A stretch of DNA of 45,228 nt, taken from NCBI GenBank assembly GCA_934119965.1, contig CAKOTA010000009.1:1-45228 (forward strand), in the 5' to 3' direction. The position numbers and the translations under genes were made by a program. This document shows, one piece after another, positions 1 through 8,189 of this stretch. The notes beneath the pieces were generated by a model, which saw only the letters and a program-made list of their open reading frames with translations, was not told the DNA's origin and searched no databases. The DNA comes from an uncultured Bacilli bacterium. GTDB lineage: Bacteria > Bacillota_I > Bacilli_A > RF39 > UBA660. Each line of letters begins with the position of its first letter. Position 1 is the first letter of the stretch.

Positions 1-249
1 AGAAAAATCTATAACTCCAGAATGTATGAAGCAGAACAAAAAGGTTTACAAAAAGGTTTACAAAAAGGCATAGAAAAAGGCATAGAAAAAGGCATAGAAA
101 AAGGTTTACAAGAAGGTATGAAAAAAGGTTCTATAAATAAAAGTATTGAAATAGCAACGAATCTTAAAAATCTTGGTACAGATGTCGAAACTATATCCAA
201 AGCAACAGGTCTATCAACAGAAGAAATTGAAAAATTAAAATGCAATTAA
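1..249 (+). CDS. Rpn-family PD-(D/E)XK nuclease/transposase, C-terminal tail (5' end outside window)
   Basis: The reading frame is open from base 1 and ends at the TAA at 247-249, so only 82 C-terminal residues are visible. They contain a run of four-residue repeats of the type QKGL/EKGI (residues about 12-40) and then a small helical segment ending STEEIEKLK. Highly charged G-[LI]-[QE]-K repeats followed by such a helix are typical of the C-terminus of Rpn / PDDEXK_2 recombination-promoting nucleases. The catalytic domain lies outside the window, so the family call rests on the tail alone. An ATG at 22 exists but has no ribosome-binding site, and the open frame upstream of it argues that it is internal. 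Confidence 0.6.
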   Translation, partial: RKIYNSRMYEAEQKGLQKGLQKGIEKGIEKGIEKGLQEGMKKGSINKSIEIATNLKNLGTDVETISKATGLSTEEIEKLKCN

Positions 250-262
250 ACTTGCATTTTTT
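237..262 (+). terminator. Rho-independent terminator after the Rpn-type gene
   Basis: A 9-bp stem AAAATGCAA (237-245) / TTGCATTTT (252-260) with a 6-nt loop runs into a T tract. The stop codon lies inside the loop. Confidence 0.85.
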
Positions 263-300
263 CTATAAAAAAATAAATATAACAATTTTTATCCATTTTA

Positions 301-309
301 TGGTAAAAT
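301..309 (+). promoter_or_regulatory. Extended -10 promoter of mutS
   Basis: TGG-TAAAAT (extended -10, hexamer at 304-309) lies directly before the GGTGG ribosome-binding site at 317-321. The predicted start near 316 leaves a leader of only about 11 nt. No good -35 is visible. Confidence 0.5.
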
Positions 310-326
310 AATAATTGGTGGTAAGA

Positions 327-2870
327 ATGAATATAAATGATGTAGATATGAACAAAGTATCTCCAATGATGAAACAATATATAGAAATAAAAAAACAAAA
401 TCCCGATATAGTAATTTTCTTTAGACTTGGAGATTTCTATGAAATGTTTTTTGAGGATGCTATTAAAGTATCTCACGAATTAGAATTAACTTTAACAGGA
501 AAAAATGCTGGTTTGGAAGAAAAAATTCCAATGTGTGGAATACCTCATCATGCAGCAAATCTATATATAGAAAAATTAGTTGATTTAGGATATAAAATAG
601 GAATATGTGAACAATTAGAAGATCCTAAAAATGCTAAAGGAATAGTTAAAAGAGACTTAATTCAAATAATAAGTAAAGGAACAATAATAAATGATGAATC
701 ATTAATTGCAAATGAAAATAACTATATAGCAAGTATAAATGATTTTAATCATGCCTTTGTAGTTACATACGCTGATATATCAACAGGAGAAATATATGCT
801 GTCGTACTAGAACATAATATAACTAATTTAGTATCATATATAGTATCACTAGGAATAAAAGAAGTAATAATGTCTAATAAATTAGATAAAACTATTATGT
901 CATTATTAAAAAACCAATTTAAAATAACAGTAACTATAACAGATGAAATAGAAGATTTAGATATATATAAATATATATATGAAGATATAATTGATATGCG
1001 TTACATTGAAAGTGTAAAATACTTATTAACATATATCAATAACACTCAAAAAAGAAGTTTATCTCATTTACAAAAATTACAAATAAAAGAAAATAAAAAC
1101 TATCTAAAGATGGATATTCATACCAAAAGAAACCTAGAATTAACTGAAACATTAAGATTAAAACAAAGAAATTATTCATTAATATGGTTATTAGATAAAA
1201 CTAAAACAGCAATGGGATCAAGAATGCTTAAAAATATGATTGAAAATCCAATTTTAGATAAAAACGAATTAAATAAAAGGTATGATGTAATAGATACATT
1301 ATTAAAAGAATTTATATTAAAAGACGATTTAAACAAATTACTATTTGAAGTATATGATTTAGAAAGACTAAGTGGAAGAGTAGCATTCGGAAATGCTAAT
1401 GCCAAAGATCTACTACAACTTAAAAATTCTTTAAAAGTATTACCTGATATTAAAGACATTTTAACAAAAATAAAATTCTATAAAAATATTGAACCATTAA
1501 ATGATTTATATGAGTTATTAGAAAAAGGAATATATGAAAATCCACCACTATCCATAAAAGAAGGATATATAATTAAAGATGGATATAGTAAAGAATTAGA
1601 TGAATTAAAAGATTTGAGAAAAGGTGGAAAAGACTTTGTTGCTAAATTCGAAAGTGAAGAAAAAGAAAGAACCGGAATTAAAAATTTAAGAGTTGGATAT
1701 AATCGTGTATTTGGATATTATATTGAAGTATCAAAAGGTAATTCTAATCTAATAAAAGAAGAATATGGTTATGAAAGAAGACAAACTTTAGCAAACTGTG
1801 AAAGATATATAAGTCCAATTCTAAAAGAAAAAGAATCATTAATATTAAATGCCGAAGAAAAAATAATTGATTTAGAATATGATTTATTTATAGAAATAAG
1901 AGAAAAAGTAAAAAAATACATTCCTGCTTTACAAGAAATTTCAAAAGTAATAAGTGAAATTGATGTATTGCAATCATTCTCAACAGTAGCTGAAGAAAAT
2001 AATTTTATAAGACCAACATTAATTGATGAAAGAATAATAGAACTAAAAGAAAATAGACATCCAGTAGTTGAAAAAGTAATAAATGGTGAATATGTACCTA
2101 ATGATATTATAATGGATGAAAAAACAGACATATTATTAATAACAGGACCTAATATGGCTGGTAAATCAACATATATGCGTCAGTTAGCAATTACAATAAT
2201 TATGGCTCAAATAGGTTCATTTGTACCTGCTAAAGCAGCAAAAATGCCTATCTTTGATGCAATTTATACAAGAATTGGAGCTAGTGATGACTTAGTCTCA
2301 GGTGAATCAACATTTATGGTTGAAATGAATGAAGCTAATAGAGCAATAACTAACGCTACTAAAAATAGTTTAATTTTATTTGACGAATTAGGTAGAGGTA
2401 CAGCTACATTTGATGGTATGGCCTTAGCTCAATCAATAATAGAATATATAAGCACTAACATTAAATGTAAGACATTATTCTCAACCCATTATCACGAATT
2501 AACAGATTTGGAAGATACATTACCAGACTTAAGAAATGTTCATGTAAGTGCTGTTGAAAGTGAAGGAAAAGTTACATTTTTACACAAAATTAAAGAAGGA
2601 AGCATTGATAAAAGTTATGGTATCCATGTTGCTAAATTAGCAAATTTACCTGACACTTTAATCAAAAGAGCTGGTGAGATTTTAACAGTATATGAAAATA
2701 AAGAACAAAAAAGAGATGTTATTATTCAACAAACTTTAAACTTTGATGAACCCGTTTCAAAAGAAAGTGAAATTGAAAAAGAATTAAAATCATTAGATGT
2801 TTTATCTTTAACACCAATAGAAGCAATGAATACCCTTTATAATTTAAAAAATAAAATAGAAAGTAGGTAA
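327..2870 (+). CDS. mutS: DNA mismatch repair protein MutS
   Basis: MutS recognises mismatches and small loops and starts mismatch repair. The 847-residue product has the full family architecture. The N-terminal mismatch-binding motif FYEMF lies near residue 30. The ATPase has Walker A GPNMAGKST at 607-615, Walker B LILFDELGRG, and STHYHEL. A C-terminal segment ends TPIEAMNTLYNLKNKI, as in bacterial MutS. QQTLNF near the C-terminus could be the sliding-clamp binding peptide. I place the start at ATG 327 because GGTGG lies 5 nt upstream; an in-frame TTG at 315 would overlap that site. No mutL is present in the window. The next gene begins 3 nt after the stop, suggesting co-transcription. Confidence 0.98.
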   Translation: MNINDVDMNKVSPMMKQYIEIKKQNPDIVIFFRLGDFYEMFFEDAIKVSHELELTLTGKNAGLEEKIPMCGIPHHAANLYIEKLVDLGYKIGICEQLEDPKNAKGIVKRDLIQIISKGTIINDESLIANENNYIASINDFNHAFVVTYADISTGEIYAVVLEHNITNLVSYIVSLGIKEVIMSNKLDKTIMSLLKNQFKITVTITDEIEDLDIYKYIYEDIIDMRYIESVKYLLTYINNTQKRSLSHLQKLQIKENKNYLKMDIHTKRNLELTETLRLKQRNYSLIWLLDKTKTAMGSRMLKNMIENPILDKNELNKRYDVIDTLLKEFILKDDLNKLLFEVYDLERLSGRVAFGNANAKDLLQLKNSLKVLPDIKDILTKIKFYKNIEPLNDLYELLEKGIYENPPLSIKEGYIIKDGYSKELDELKDLRKGGKDFVAKFESEEKERTGIKNLRVGYNRVFGYYIEVSKGNSNLIKEEYGYERRQTLANCERYISPILKEKESLILNAEEKIIDLEYDLFIEIREKVKKYIPALQEISKVISEIDVLQSFSTVAEENNFIRPTLIDERIIELKENRHPVVEKVINGEYVPNDIIMDEKTDILLITGPNMAGKSTYMRQLAITIIMAQIGSFVPAKAAKMPIFDAIYTRIGASDDLVSGESTFMVEMNEANRAITNATKNSLILFDELGRGTATFDGMALAQSIIEYISTNIKCKTLFSTHYHELTDLEDTLPDLRNVHVSAVESEGKVTFLHKIKEGSIDKSYGIHVAKLANLPDTLIKRAGEILTVYENKEQKRDVIIQQTLNFDEPVSKESEIEKELKSLDVLSLTPIEAMNTLYNLKNKIESR

Positions 2871-2873
2871 AAT

Positions 2874-3260
2874 ATGTTACTTAAAAAGAATAAATGGTGG
2901 ATATATTTATTACTTAATGTAATAACACTTGGTTTAATTAATTTTGTAATGGCTGATATGATGGAATTATATGACAAAAATGCTTGGTATACCAAAAGAA
3001 TTTATTGGTTTTCAGCAGCTATTTGCTTTATTTTCCCAGTAATTTTAATGTTCATTATATTTTTGATTCAAATAAGTGTTGAAGTAGCGCATTCCTTAAA
3101 TGTTGATGGGGATAAAATATATGATAATGTTTATGTATGGATATTATGTTTAATTATTCCTATTGTTGGTTGGATAATGTTAATAGTGATGTATTTATAT
3201 ATAAATGTATTTTCAGCAGTTGCTATTTATAATGGTAATGGAGAAAAATATTTATTATGA
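2874..3260 (+). CDS. Small membrane protein, three predicted helices
   Basis: I do not recognise this 128-residue protein. It has three hydrophobic segments, at about residues 8-26, 44-68 and 89-112, with short charged loops, so it should be an integral membrane protein. Its ribosome-binding site (AGTAGG) lies in the last codons of mutS, and its TGA stop overlaps the ATG of the next gene (ATGA). Translation is therefore probably coupled along mutS, this gene and the nucleotidyltransferase. It resembles small DUF4234-like membrane proteins only in general form. Confidence 0.75.
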   Translation: MLLKKNKWWIYLLLNVITLGLINFVMADMMELYDKNAWYTKRIYWFSAAICFIFPVILMFIIFLIQISVEVAHSLNVDGDKIYDNVYVWILCLIIPIVGWIMLIVMYLYINVFSAVAIYNGNGEKYLL

Positions 3261-4081
3261 TAAGCTTAGTAATAATGGCCGCTGGCCTTGGTTCTAGGTA
3301 TAAAAATGGAATAAAACAATTAGAGAAAGTTGGACCAAACAATGAAACTATAATGGAATATTCTATAATGAGTGCGAAAAAATCTGGAATTGAAGAAGTA
3401 ATATTTATACTAAGAAAAGATATATTTACTGAATTTAAAGAAGTAATTGGAAATAAAATAGAAAAAATAATTAAAACAAGATATGTTTTTCAAGAAGTAG
3501 ACAAAATACCAAATGAATTTAAGAATGATAAAAGAATCAAACCCTGGGGAACAGGACATGCCATATTAATGTTAGAAGAAATGAATAATCCATTTATTGT
3601 TATAAATGCTGATGATTATTATGGTGATGAAGGTTTTAAAAATCTATATAATTTTCTAACAAATGTAAATAATAATAGTTATAATTACTGTATGTCAGGG
3701 TTTATTTTAAAAAATACTTTATCAGATAATGGTGGAGTATCTAGAGGTATTTGTAAAGTTTCTAATGGTTACTTAGAAGAAATAACTGAAACTTACAATA
3801 TAACTAATAATAGTGATATTAATATGAATTCTATAGTATCAATGAATATGTGGGGATTCACACCAACAATATTAAAAGAACTAAAAATAAAATTTGATGA
3901 GTTTTTAAAACAAAATAATAAAGACTTATCTAAGGAATTTTTGTTACCAAACATAATTGACGAACTAATTAAAACTAAAAAAATAATAGTAAAAGTATTA
4001 ATTAGTAATGATAAATGGTATGGAATAACATATAGTGAAGATTTACTTAAAATAAAAAAAGAGTTTGTAAATAAAAGTTAA
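3257..4081 (+). CDS. Nucleotidyltransferase family protein (NTP_transferase fold)
   Basis: The 274-residue product begins with the nucleotide-binding signature LVIMAAGLGSRYKNGIKQL, the G-x-G-S/T-R loop of sugar-phosphate nucleotidyltransferases. It also has KPWGTGHA near residue 95 and the metal-binding INADDYYG near residue 115. This combination is characteristic of a conserved nucleotidyltransferase family in gut Bacteroidota and Bacillota whose substrate is not established. A role in activating a sugar or polyol phosphate for surface polymers is inference. It overlaps the preceding gene by 4 nt and is the last gene before ffh, which has its own promoter. Confidence 0.88.
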   Translation: MISLVIMAAGLGSRYKNGIKQLEKVGPNNETIMEYSIMSAKKSGIEEVIFILRKDIFTEFKEVIGNKIEKIIKTRYVFQEVDKIPNEFKNDKRIKPWGTGHAILMLEEMNNPFIVINADDYYGDEGFKNLYNFLTNVNNNSYNYCMSGFILKNTLSDNGGVSRGICKVSNGYLEEITETYNITNNSDINMNSIVSMNMWGFTPTILKELKIKFDEFLKQNNKDLSKEFLLPNIIDELIKTKKIIVKVLISNDKWYGITYSEDLLKIKKEFVNKS

Positions 4082-4108
4082 CTTCTTTTTTTTACTTGAA
4101 AAATATAG

Positions 4109-4125
4109 TATAATTAAATAGGTGA
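4109..4125 (+). promoter_or_regulatory. ffh promoter -10 and overlapping RBS
   Basis: TATAAT at 4109-4114 is followed 5 nt later by AGGTGAT (RBS, 4120 onward). The inferred transcription start near 4121 falls in the RBS itself, giving about a 10-nt leader. The -35 region is unconvincing. Confidence 0.5.
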
Positions 4126-4130
4126 TAGAA

Positions 4131-5432
4131 ATGTTTGAAAGTTTAGGAGATAGATTAGAAGCCGCTGTCAATAAAATAAAAGGTTATGGAAAAATAACCG
4201 AAGAAAATATTACAGAAGTAACAAGAGAAATTCGATTAGCGCTTCTTGAAGCAGATGTTAATTATGTAGTTGTAAAGGAATTTATAGCTAGTGTTAAAGA
4301 AAAGGCTTTGGGTGAAGAAGTTGCTAAAAGTTTAAAACCAGGAGAAGTGTTTGTTAAAATCTTAAAGGATGAATTAGTTGAATTACTTGGTGGTGAAAAA
4401 CAAGAATTAAATTTAAATGGTAATCCAGCAATATTAATGTTAGTTGGTTTACAAGGTAGTGGTAAAACAACAACTATTGGAAAACTTGCTAATATGTTAA
4501 GAAAAAAACATAAAAAAAATCCTTTATTAGTAGCTTGTGATGTATATAGACCAGCAGCAATTGATCAATTAAAGCAATTAGGTAAGGAATTAAATATTGA
4601 AGTATATAGTGAAGGAACTAATAATCCAGTAGAAATAGCAAATAATGCCATAAAGTATGCGAAAGAAAATAAATATGATTATGTTCTAATAGATACAGCA
4701 GGTAGACTTCATATTGATGAAACTTTAATGGATGAATTGATAAATATTAAAACATCAGTAAATCCAAATGAAATTTTATTAGTTGTTGATAGTATGATGG
4801 GACAAGATGCTATCAATGTTATAACAGGATTTAATGATAAATTACCTTTAACAGGGGCAATTTTAACTAAATTAGATGGAGATACTAGAGGTGGAGCTGC
4901 TTTATCAATTAGACATTTGACTAATATTCCGATTAAATTTATAGGTGTATCGGAAAAATTGGATGGTTTAGAAGAATTTTATCCTGAAAGAATGGCTACT
5001 CGTATTTTAGGTATGGGAGATATTATGTCAATGATAGAAAAAGCTGAATCTGTTATTGACGAAAAAGAAGCACTTGATTTAGCAAGAAAAATGGAAAAGG
5101 GAAAATTTGATTTGGAAGATTTTTTAAATCAAATGGAACAAATAAAAAAATTAGGGCCTTTAGAAAATTTAATTAAGATGATACCTGGAGCTAAAAAAAT
5201 GGGATTAAATAATGTTAAAATAAATCCTAAAGATATGGCTCATATTGAAGCAATAATAAAATCAATGACACCAACTGAAAGAAAAAATCCGGATATATTA
5301 AAAGCAAGTAGAAAAATAAGAATTGCTAAAGGTAGTGGTCGAAGTGTTGAAGAAGTAAACAGATTGTTAAAACAATTTGAAGAAATGAAAAAAATGATGA
5401 AAATGATGAAAAATGGTAAAATGCCATTTTAG
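4131..5432 (+). CDS. ffh: Signal recognition particle protein Ffh
   Basis: Ffh is the GTPase that binds signal peptides and 4.5S/6S-type RNA and delivers ribosomes to FtsY at the membrane. The 433-residue product has the N domain, G1 GLQGSGKTTT near 105-114, DVYRPAAIDQL, DTAGRL near residue 189, TKLDGDTRGGAA near 245, and a methionine-rich M domain ending MKKMMKMMKNGKMPF. The start is ATG 4131, six bases after AGGTG; the in-frame GTG at 4122 overlaps that site. Unlike in Bacillus subtilis, ylxM is not adjacent here but lies next to ftsY at 31020. The following gene starts 9 nt downstream. Confidence 0.98.
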   Translation: MFESLGDRLEAAVNKIKGYGKITEENITEVTREIRLALLEADVNYVVVKEFIASVKEKALGEEVAKSLKPGEVFVKILKDELVELLGGEKQELNLNGNPAILMLVGLQGSGKTTTIGKLANMLRKKHKKNPLLVACDVYRPAAIDQLKQLGKELNIEVYSEGTNNPVEIANNAIKYAKENKYDYVLIDTAGRLHIDETLMDELINIKTSVNPNEILLVVDSMMGQDAINVITGFNDKLPLTGAILTKLDGDTRGGAALSIRHLTNIPIKFIGVSEKLDGLEEFYPERMATRILGMGDIMSMIEKAESVIDEKEALDLARKMEKGKFDLEDFLNQMEQIKKLGPLENLIKMIPGAKKMGLNNVKINPKDMAHIEAIIKSMTPTERKNPDILKASRKIRIAKGSGRSVEEVNRLLKQFEEMKKMMKMMKNGKMPF

Positions 5433-5441
5433 GAGAAAATT

Positions 5442-5831
5442 ATGGAAAATGAAAAAATAAATAAATTATTAATAGAAATAAATGAAAAATATAAAACATA
5501 TAATTATGTTCAAATTGCCAATATACTACAAGATTTAAATGATAGTGAATTAGATGAATTGGAAGAAACAAGTATGTTTTTATCTTCTAGCGACGTTTAT
5601 GAAAAGATAAAGAAAGCTAATAGATTTATAAAATCAAAAAGAACAAAATCTCAAAATCAAAGTACAAGCTCAATAAATGATATAATTAGTAAATTTGATA
5701 GTGTTCCTATAGAACAATTAATATATATTAAAGAATATTTAAAAAATAAGAAACAATTGAATCAATCGGAAATAAATTTTCTTACAATGCTTAATAACAA
5801 AATTAACGAGCGTAGTAGTAAGAGAATATAA
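5442..5831 (+). CDS. Hypothetical protein downstream of ffh
   Basis: I do not recognise this 129-residue, charged, largely helical protein. There is no signal peptide or membrane segment. A Ser/Thr/Gln-rich linker at about residues 66-77 separates an N-terminal helical part from a C-terminal part of about 50 residues. AGGAG lies 8 nt before the ATG. It is in the ffh transcription unit and is followed by a strong terminator, so it ends this operon. Confidence 0.75.
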   Translation: MENEKINKLLIEINEKYKTYNYVQIANILQDLNDSELDELEETSMFLSSSDVYEKIKKANRFIKSKRTKSQNQSTSSINDIISKFDSVPIEQLIYIKEYLKNKKQLNQSEINFLTMLNNKINERSSKRI

Positions 5832-5860
5832 AAAGACATTTTTGAAATGTCTTTTCTTTT
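5831..5860 (+). terminator. Terminator of the ffh operon
   Basis: AAAAGACATT (5831-5840) pairs with AATGTCTTTT (5846-5855) and is followed by a T-rich tract. Confidence 0.88.
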
Positions 5861-5946
5861 ATGTTGATTAAATATAATTAAAATGTAGGTAAATAAGGTA
5901 TATAACATAATTGATAGAAAAATAAATTTTTTACATATGACAATTA

Positions 5947-5979
5947 TCATATTCACATTTGTTCCTAGTACATATGATA
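5947..5979 (+). promoter_or_regulatory. Candidate mother-cell (sigma-K/E-like) promoter of the cotD-like gene
   Basis: CATATGATA at 5971-5979 fits the sigma-K -10 pattern CATAnnnTA, with an AC at 5955-5956 upstream. TCATATT at 5947-5953 fits the sigma-E -35 pattern, though its 17-nt spacing to the -10 is long. No sigma-A hexamer pair is evident. In such AT-rich DNA these short matches can occur by chance. Confidence 0.35.
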
Positions 5980-6002
5980 AACTAGGTAAGGGGGAATCAG
6001 TG

Positions 6003-6275
6003 ATGTTTTGTAACAGAAATTGTTGTCGTCAAGGATTCGGAATGAATCAAAATATGATGCAACCAATGATGGAAAATCAAGTTGTTGAACCAACAATTAC
6101 AAAATGTGTTGAACAAGAATTCTATCATGAAGTACCACATGTATGTCCAATACATACTCATACAATAAATAAACACATCTATAAACATACTTATACTCCA
6201 CAATTTTCATGTTCTGAAGAATGTCAAGTAGTAAACATGGATTGTGGTAAATGTTCTGGATTTGTAGGGCAATAA
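6003..6275 (+). CDS. cotD: CotD-like spore coat protein
   Basis: The 90-residue protein is rich in Cys, His, Met and Gln. It starts MFCNRNCCRQGFG, and its core carries HEVPHVCPIHTHTINKHIY followed by KHTYTP and SCSEE, the histidine-rich pattern of the CotD inner spore coat family. A structural role in the spore coat follows from the family. The start is ATG 6003, with AAGGGGG ending 8 nt upstream; a longer frame from 5937 lacks an RBS and would run through the putative promoter. It is monocistronic, with its own terminator. Confidence 0.8.
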   Translation: MFCNRNCCRQGFGMNQNMMQPMMENQVVEPTITKCVEQEFYHEVPHVCPIHTHTINKHIYKHTYTPQFSCSEECQVVNMDCGKCSGFVGQ

Positions 6276-6300
6276 ATCAAGTTTTTAACTTGATTTTTTA
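6274..6300 (+). terminator. Terminator of the cotD-like gene
   Basis: AAATCAAGTT (6274-6283) pairs with AACTTGATTT (6287-6296) and is followed by Ts. Confidence 0.88.
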
Positions 6301-6330
6301 ATAATAAGATAAAAATATTGTCAAAAAGTC

Positions 6331-6359
6331 TTGTCAAATTGCATAAAATATTATATAAT
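6331..6359 (+). promoter_or_regulatory. tRNA-Ile promoter
   Basis: TTGTCA (6331-6336), a 17-bp spacer and TATAAT (6354-6359). The tRNA begins 21 nt after the -10 box. A second TTGTCA lies 12 bp upstream. Confidence 0.85.
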
Positions 6360-6380
6360 TTAGTAGTCGTATGAAATTAT

Positions 6381-6457
<77 letters not shown>

Positions 6458-6468
6458 TTTTGATATTT

Positions 6469-6495
6469 AACTCAAACTTTATAGTTTGAGTTTTT
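6469..6495 (+). terminator. Terminator of tRNA-Ile
   Basis: AACTCAAACT (6469-6478) pairs with AGTTTGAGTT (6483-6492) around a 4-nt loop and runs into Ts. Confidence 0.88.
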
Positions 6496-6497
6496 AA

Positions 6498-6526
6498 TTG
6501 ACATATTATAGAGAAATATTTATAAT
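6498..6526 (+). promoter_or_regulatory. Perfect consensus promoter for the repeat-protein gene
   Basis: TTGACA (6498-6503), 17 bp, TATAAT (6521-6526). It starts 3 nt after the T tract of the tRNA terminator. The expected transcription start near 6533 leaves a leader of about 17 nt. Confidence 0.85.
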
Positions 6527-6549
6527 AAAGGACTAATGAGTGTGATATT

Positions 6550-8115
6550 ATGACAAAAGCAGAACTTATTAATATACTTAAAAAAAATGAATATGAAAAA
6601 GAATTAATCGATTATATATTATCCAAGAATATTAAAAGAATTCTTGGAAGAAAGATAGACGAATTAGAAAAAGTAATAAAACTATTAAAACAGGAAAATA
6701 TAGATGTAAGAAAATGTTTAACAATATTAGCCCGAGGAAAATCAGATGAAATAGAAAAAATAATAAAACTATTAAAACAAGAGAATATAGATGTAAAAAA
6801 TTGTTTAAGTGTATTAGCCCAAGGTAAATCAGATGAAATAGAAAAGATAATAAAACTATTAAAACAAGAGAATATAGATGTAAAAAATTGTTTAAGTGTA
6901 TTAGCCCAAGGTAAATCAGACGAAATCAAAAAAATAATAAAACTATTAAAACAAGAAAATATAGATATAAAGAATTGTTTAACGATATTAGCCCGAGGTA
7001 AATCAGATGAAATAGAAAAGATAATAAAACTATTAAAACAAGAATATATAGATGTAAGAAAATGTTTAACAATATTAGCCCAAGGTAAATCAGACGAAAT
7101 AGAAAAAATAATAAAACTATTAAAACAAGAACATATAGATGTAAAAAATTGTTTAACGATATTAGCTCAAGGTAAATCAGATGAAATAGAAAAAACAATA
7201 AAACTATTAAAACAAGAACATATAGATGTAAAAAATTGTTTAAGTATATTAGCATTTGGAAAATCAGATGAAATAGAAAAAACAATAAAACTATTAAAAC
7301 AAGAAAATATTAGTGTAAATAAAATCGTTGAGTTTAATATGTATTATTTATTATATGAAAAATATGAAAATGTTGAAAATTTAGTAATGTTTAAAAATAG
7401 CTATCATAATGATGATGAAATAAAAAAGTATTTTAAATTAAAATATACAACTAATAAATTTTATAGTAAAAAAGAAATAAAAGAAATATGTCATAAATTA
7501 AATATTGATATTTCTAAATTTTTGGATATTTTTAAAATTAAAAATAAATCATTAAAAGAAGAGATAATAAAAAATCTAAACAATGATAAACAATTATGGA
7601 TAGGAAATAGTTATCAATGTACAAAAGAGCAATTAGAAAACAATAAAGAATTTATCTTAAAAATGTGTCATATTGTTTCAATTAATTTTGCCAAAAAATA
7701 CAATTGTATTCATTTAATTAACGATTTAGAGGGATGTGTTCTTGATATTATAATAGATAAATGTGGAGATTTCTTTTATGAATATGAGGATAAGAATTTA
7801 TTTTACTCAATATATTCTTATTGTATTAAATCACTACACAATTTTATTAATAAAAACACATTGCAACTAATAGATAATAAAAAATATAATTCGGATATTA
7901 ATTATGAAGAATATAATTCTAAAGTATTACAAGATATAAACTTAGATATTACTGAAAGAGAAATTATTGATTATATGAGTTATTTATTAGAAAATGGAGT
8001 AGCAAATTACGAAGAAAATATAAAAAACAAATATAATTTAGATAATGATGAATATAGTGAAATAATAGAAAAAGTAAAAATTAAAATCATTAATAGTAAA
8101 AATAATAAATTTTAG
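6550..8115 (+). CDS. 29-residue tandem-repeat protein with a sigma-region-2-like C-terminal part
   Basis: I do not recognise this 521-residue protein as a named family. Residues 37-239 are seven tandem copies of a 29-residue unit beginning DEIEKIIKLLKQ and ending with a GKS triplet. Each has one Cys at position 20. A partial eighth copy covers about 240-260. Each unit should form two helices, and the layout recalls mTERF-type alpha-hairpin repeats (inference). Residues about 355-420 (CHIVSINFAKKYN, then NDLEGCVLDIIIDKCGDFFYE, then a YSIYSYCIKSLHNFI helix) resemble sigma-70 region 2. The last 60 residues contain ITEREIIDYMSYLL and could mimic a region-4 helix-turn-helix. There is no signal peptide or membrane segment. 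The RBS (AGTGTGAT) is weak relative to the consensus promoter. Confidence 0.7.
   Translation: MTKAELINILKKNEYEKELIDYILSKNIKRILGRKIDELEKVIKLLKQENIDVRKCLTILARGKSDEIEKIIKLLKQENIDVKNCLSVLAQGKSDEIEKIIKLLKQENIDVKNCLSVLAQGKSDEIKKIIKLLKQENIDIKNCLTILARGKSDEIEKIIKLLKQEYIDVRKCLTILAQGKSDEIEKIIKLLKQEHIDVKNCLTILAQGKSDEIEKTIKLLKQEHIDVKNCLSILAFGKSDEIEKTIKLLKQENISVNKIVEFNMYYLLYEKYENVENLVMFKNSYHNDDEIKKYFKLKYTTNKFYSKKEIKEICHKLNIDISKFLDIFKIKNKSLKEEIIKNLNNDKQLWIGNSYQCTKEQLENNKEFILKMCHIVSINFAKKYNCIHLINDLEGCVLDIIIDKCGDFFYEYEDKNLFYSIYSYCIKSLHNFINKNTLQLIDNKKYNSDINYEEYNSKVLQDINLDITEREIIDYMSYLLENGVANYEENIKNKYNLDNDEYSEIIEKVKIKIINSKNNKF
6658..7320 (+). repeat. 87-bp tandem coding repeats (7 complete copies plus a partial)
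   Basis: Copies start at 6658, 6745, 6832, 6919, 7006, 7093 and 7180, with a partial copy from 7267. Copies at 6745 and 6832 differ at only one of 87 positions, so expansion by recombination or slippage looks recent. The period is a multiple of three, so changes in copy number keep the frame. Confidence 0.95.
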
Positions 8116-8135
8116 AATTAGTTATAAATATTTTG

Positions 8136-8164
8136 TTGCCTAACTGAAATATTAGTGATATAAT
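8136..8164 (+). promoter_or_regulatory. Promoter of the coiled-coil membrane protein gene
   Basis: TTGCCT (8136-8141), 17 bp, TATAAT (8159-8164) with an extended TGA just before the -10. Confidence 0.8.
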
Positions 8165-8189
8165 AGTGGAACTTTTGGAGGAAAGAAAT

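Noticed and set aside
4056..4092. Terminator between the nucleotidyltransferase gene and ffh
   Set aside because: The arms (AAAAGAGTT and AACTTCTTTT) pair only with a bulge, so the signal is too weak to list, though the T run is present.
6612..7285. Two long hydrophobic open frames on the minus strand across the repeat region
   Set aside because: They are antisense shadows of the repetitive gene. They have no RBS and owe their length and repetitiveness to the 87-bp units.
6658..7320. CRISPR-like regular repeats
   Set aside because: The repeats are contiguous 87-bp coding units with no spacers, all in one reading frame.
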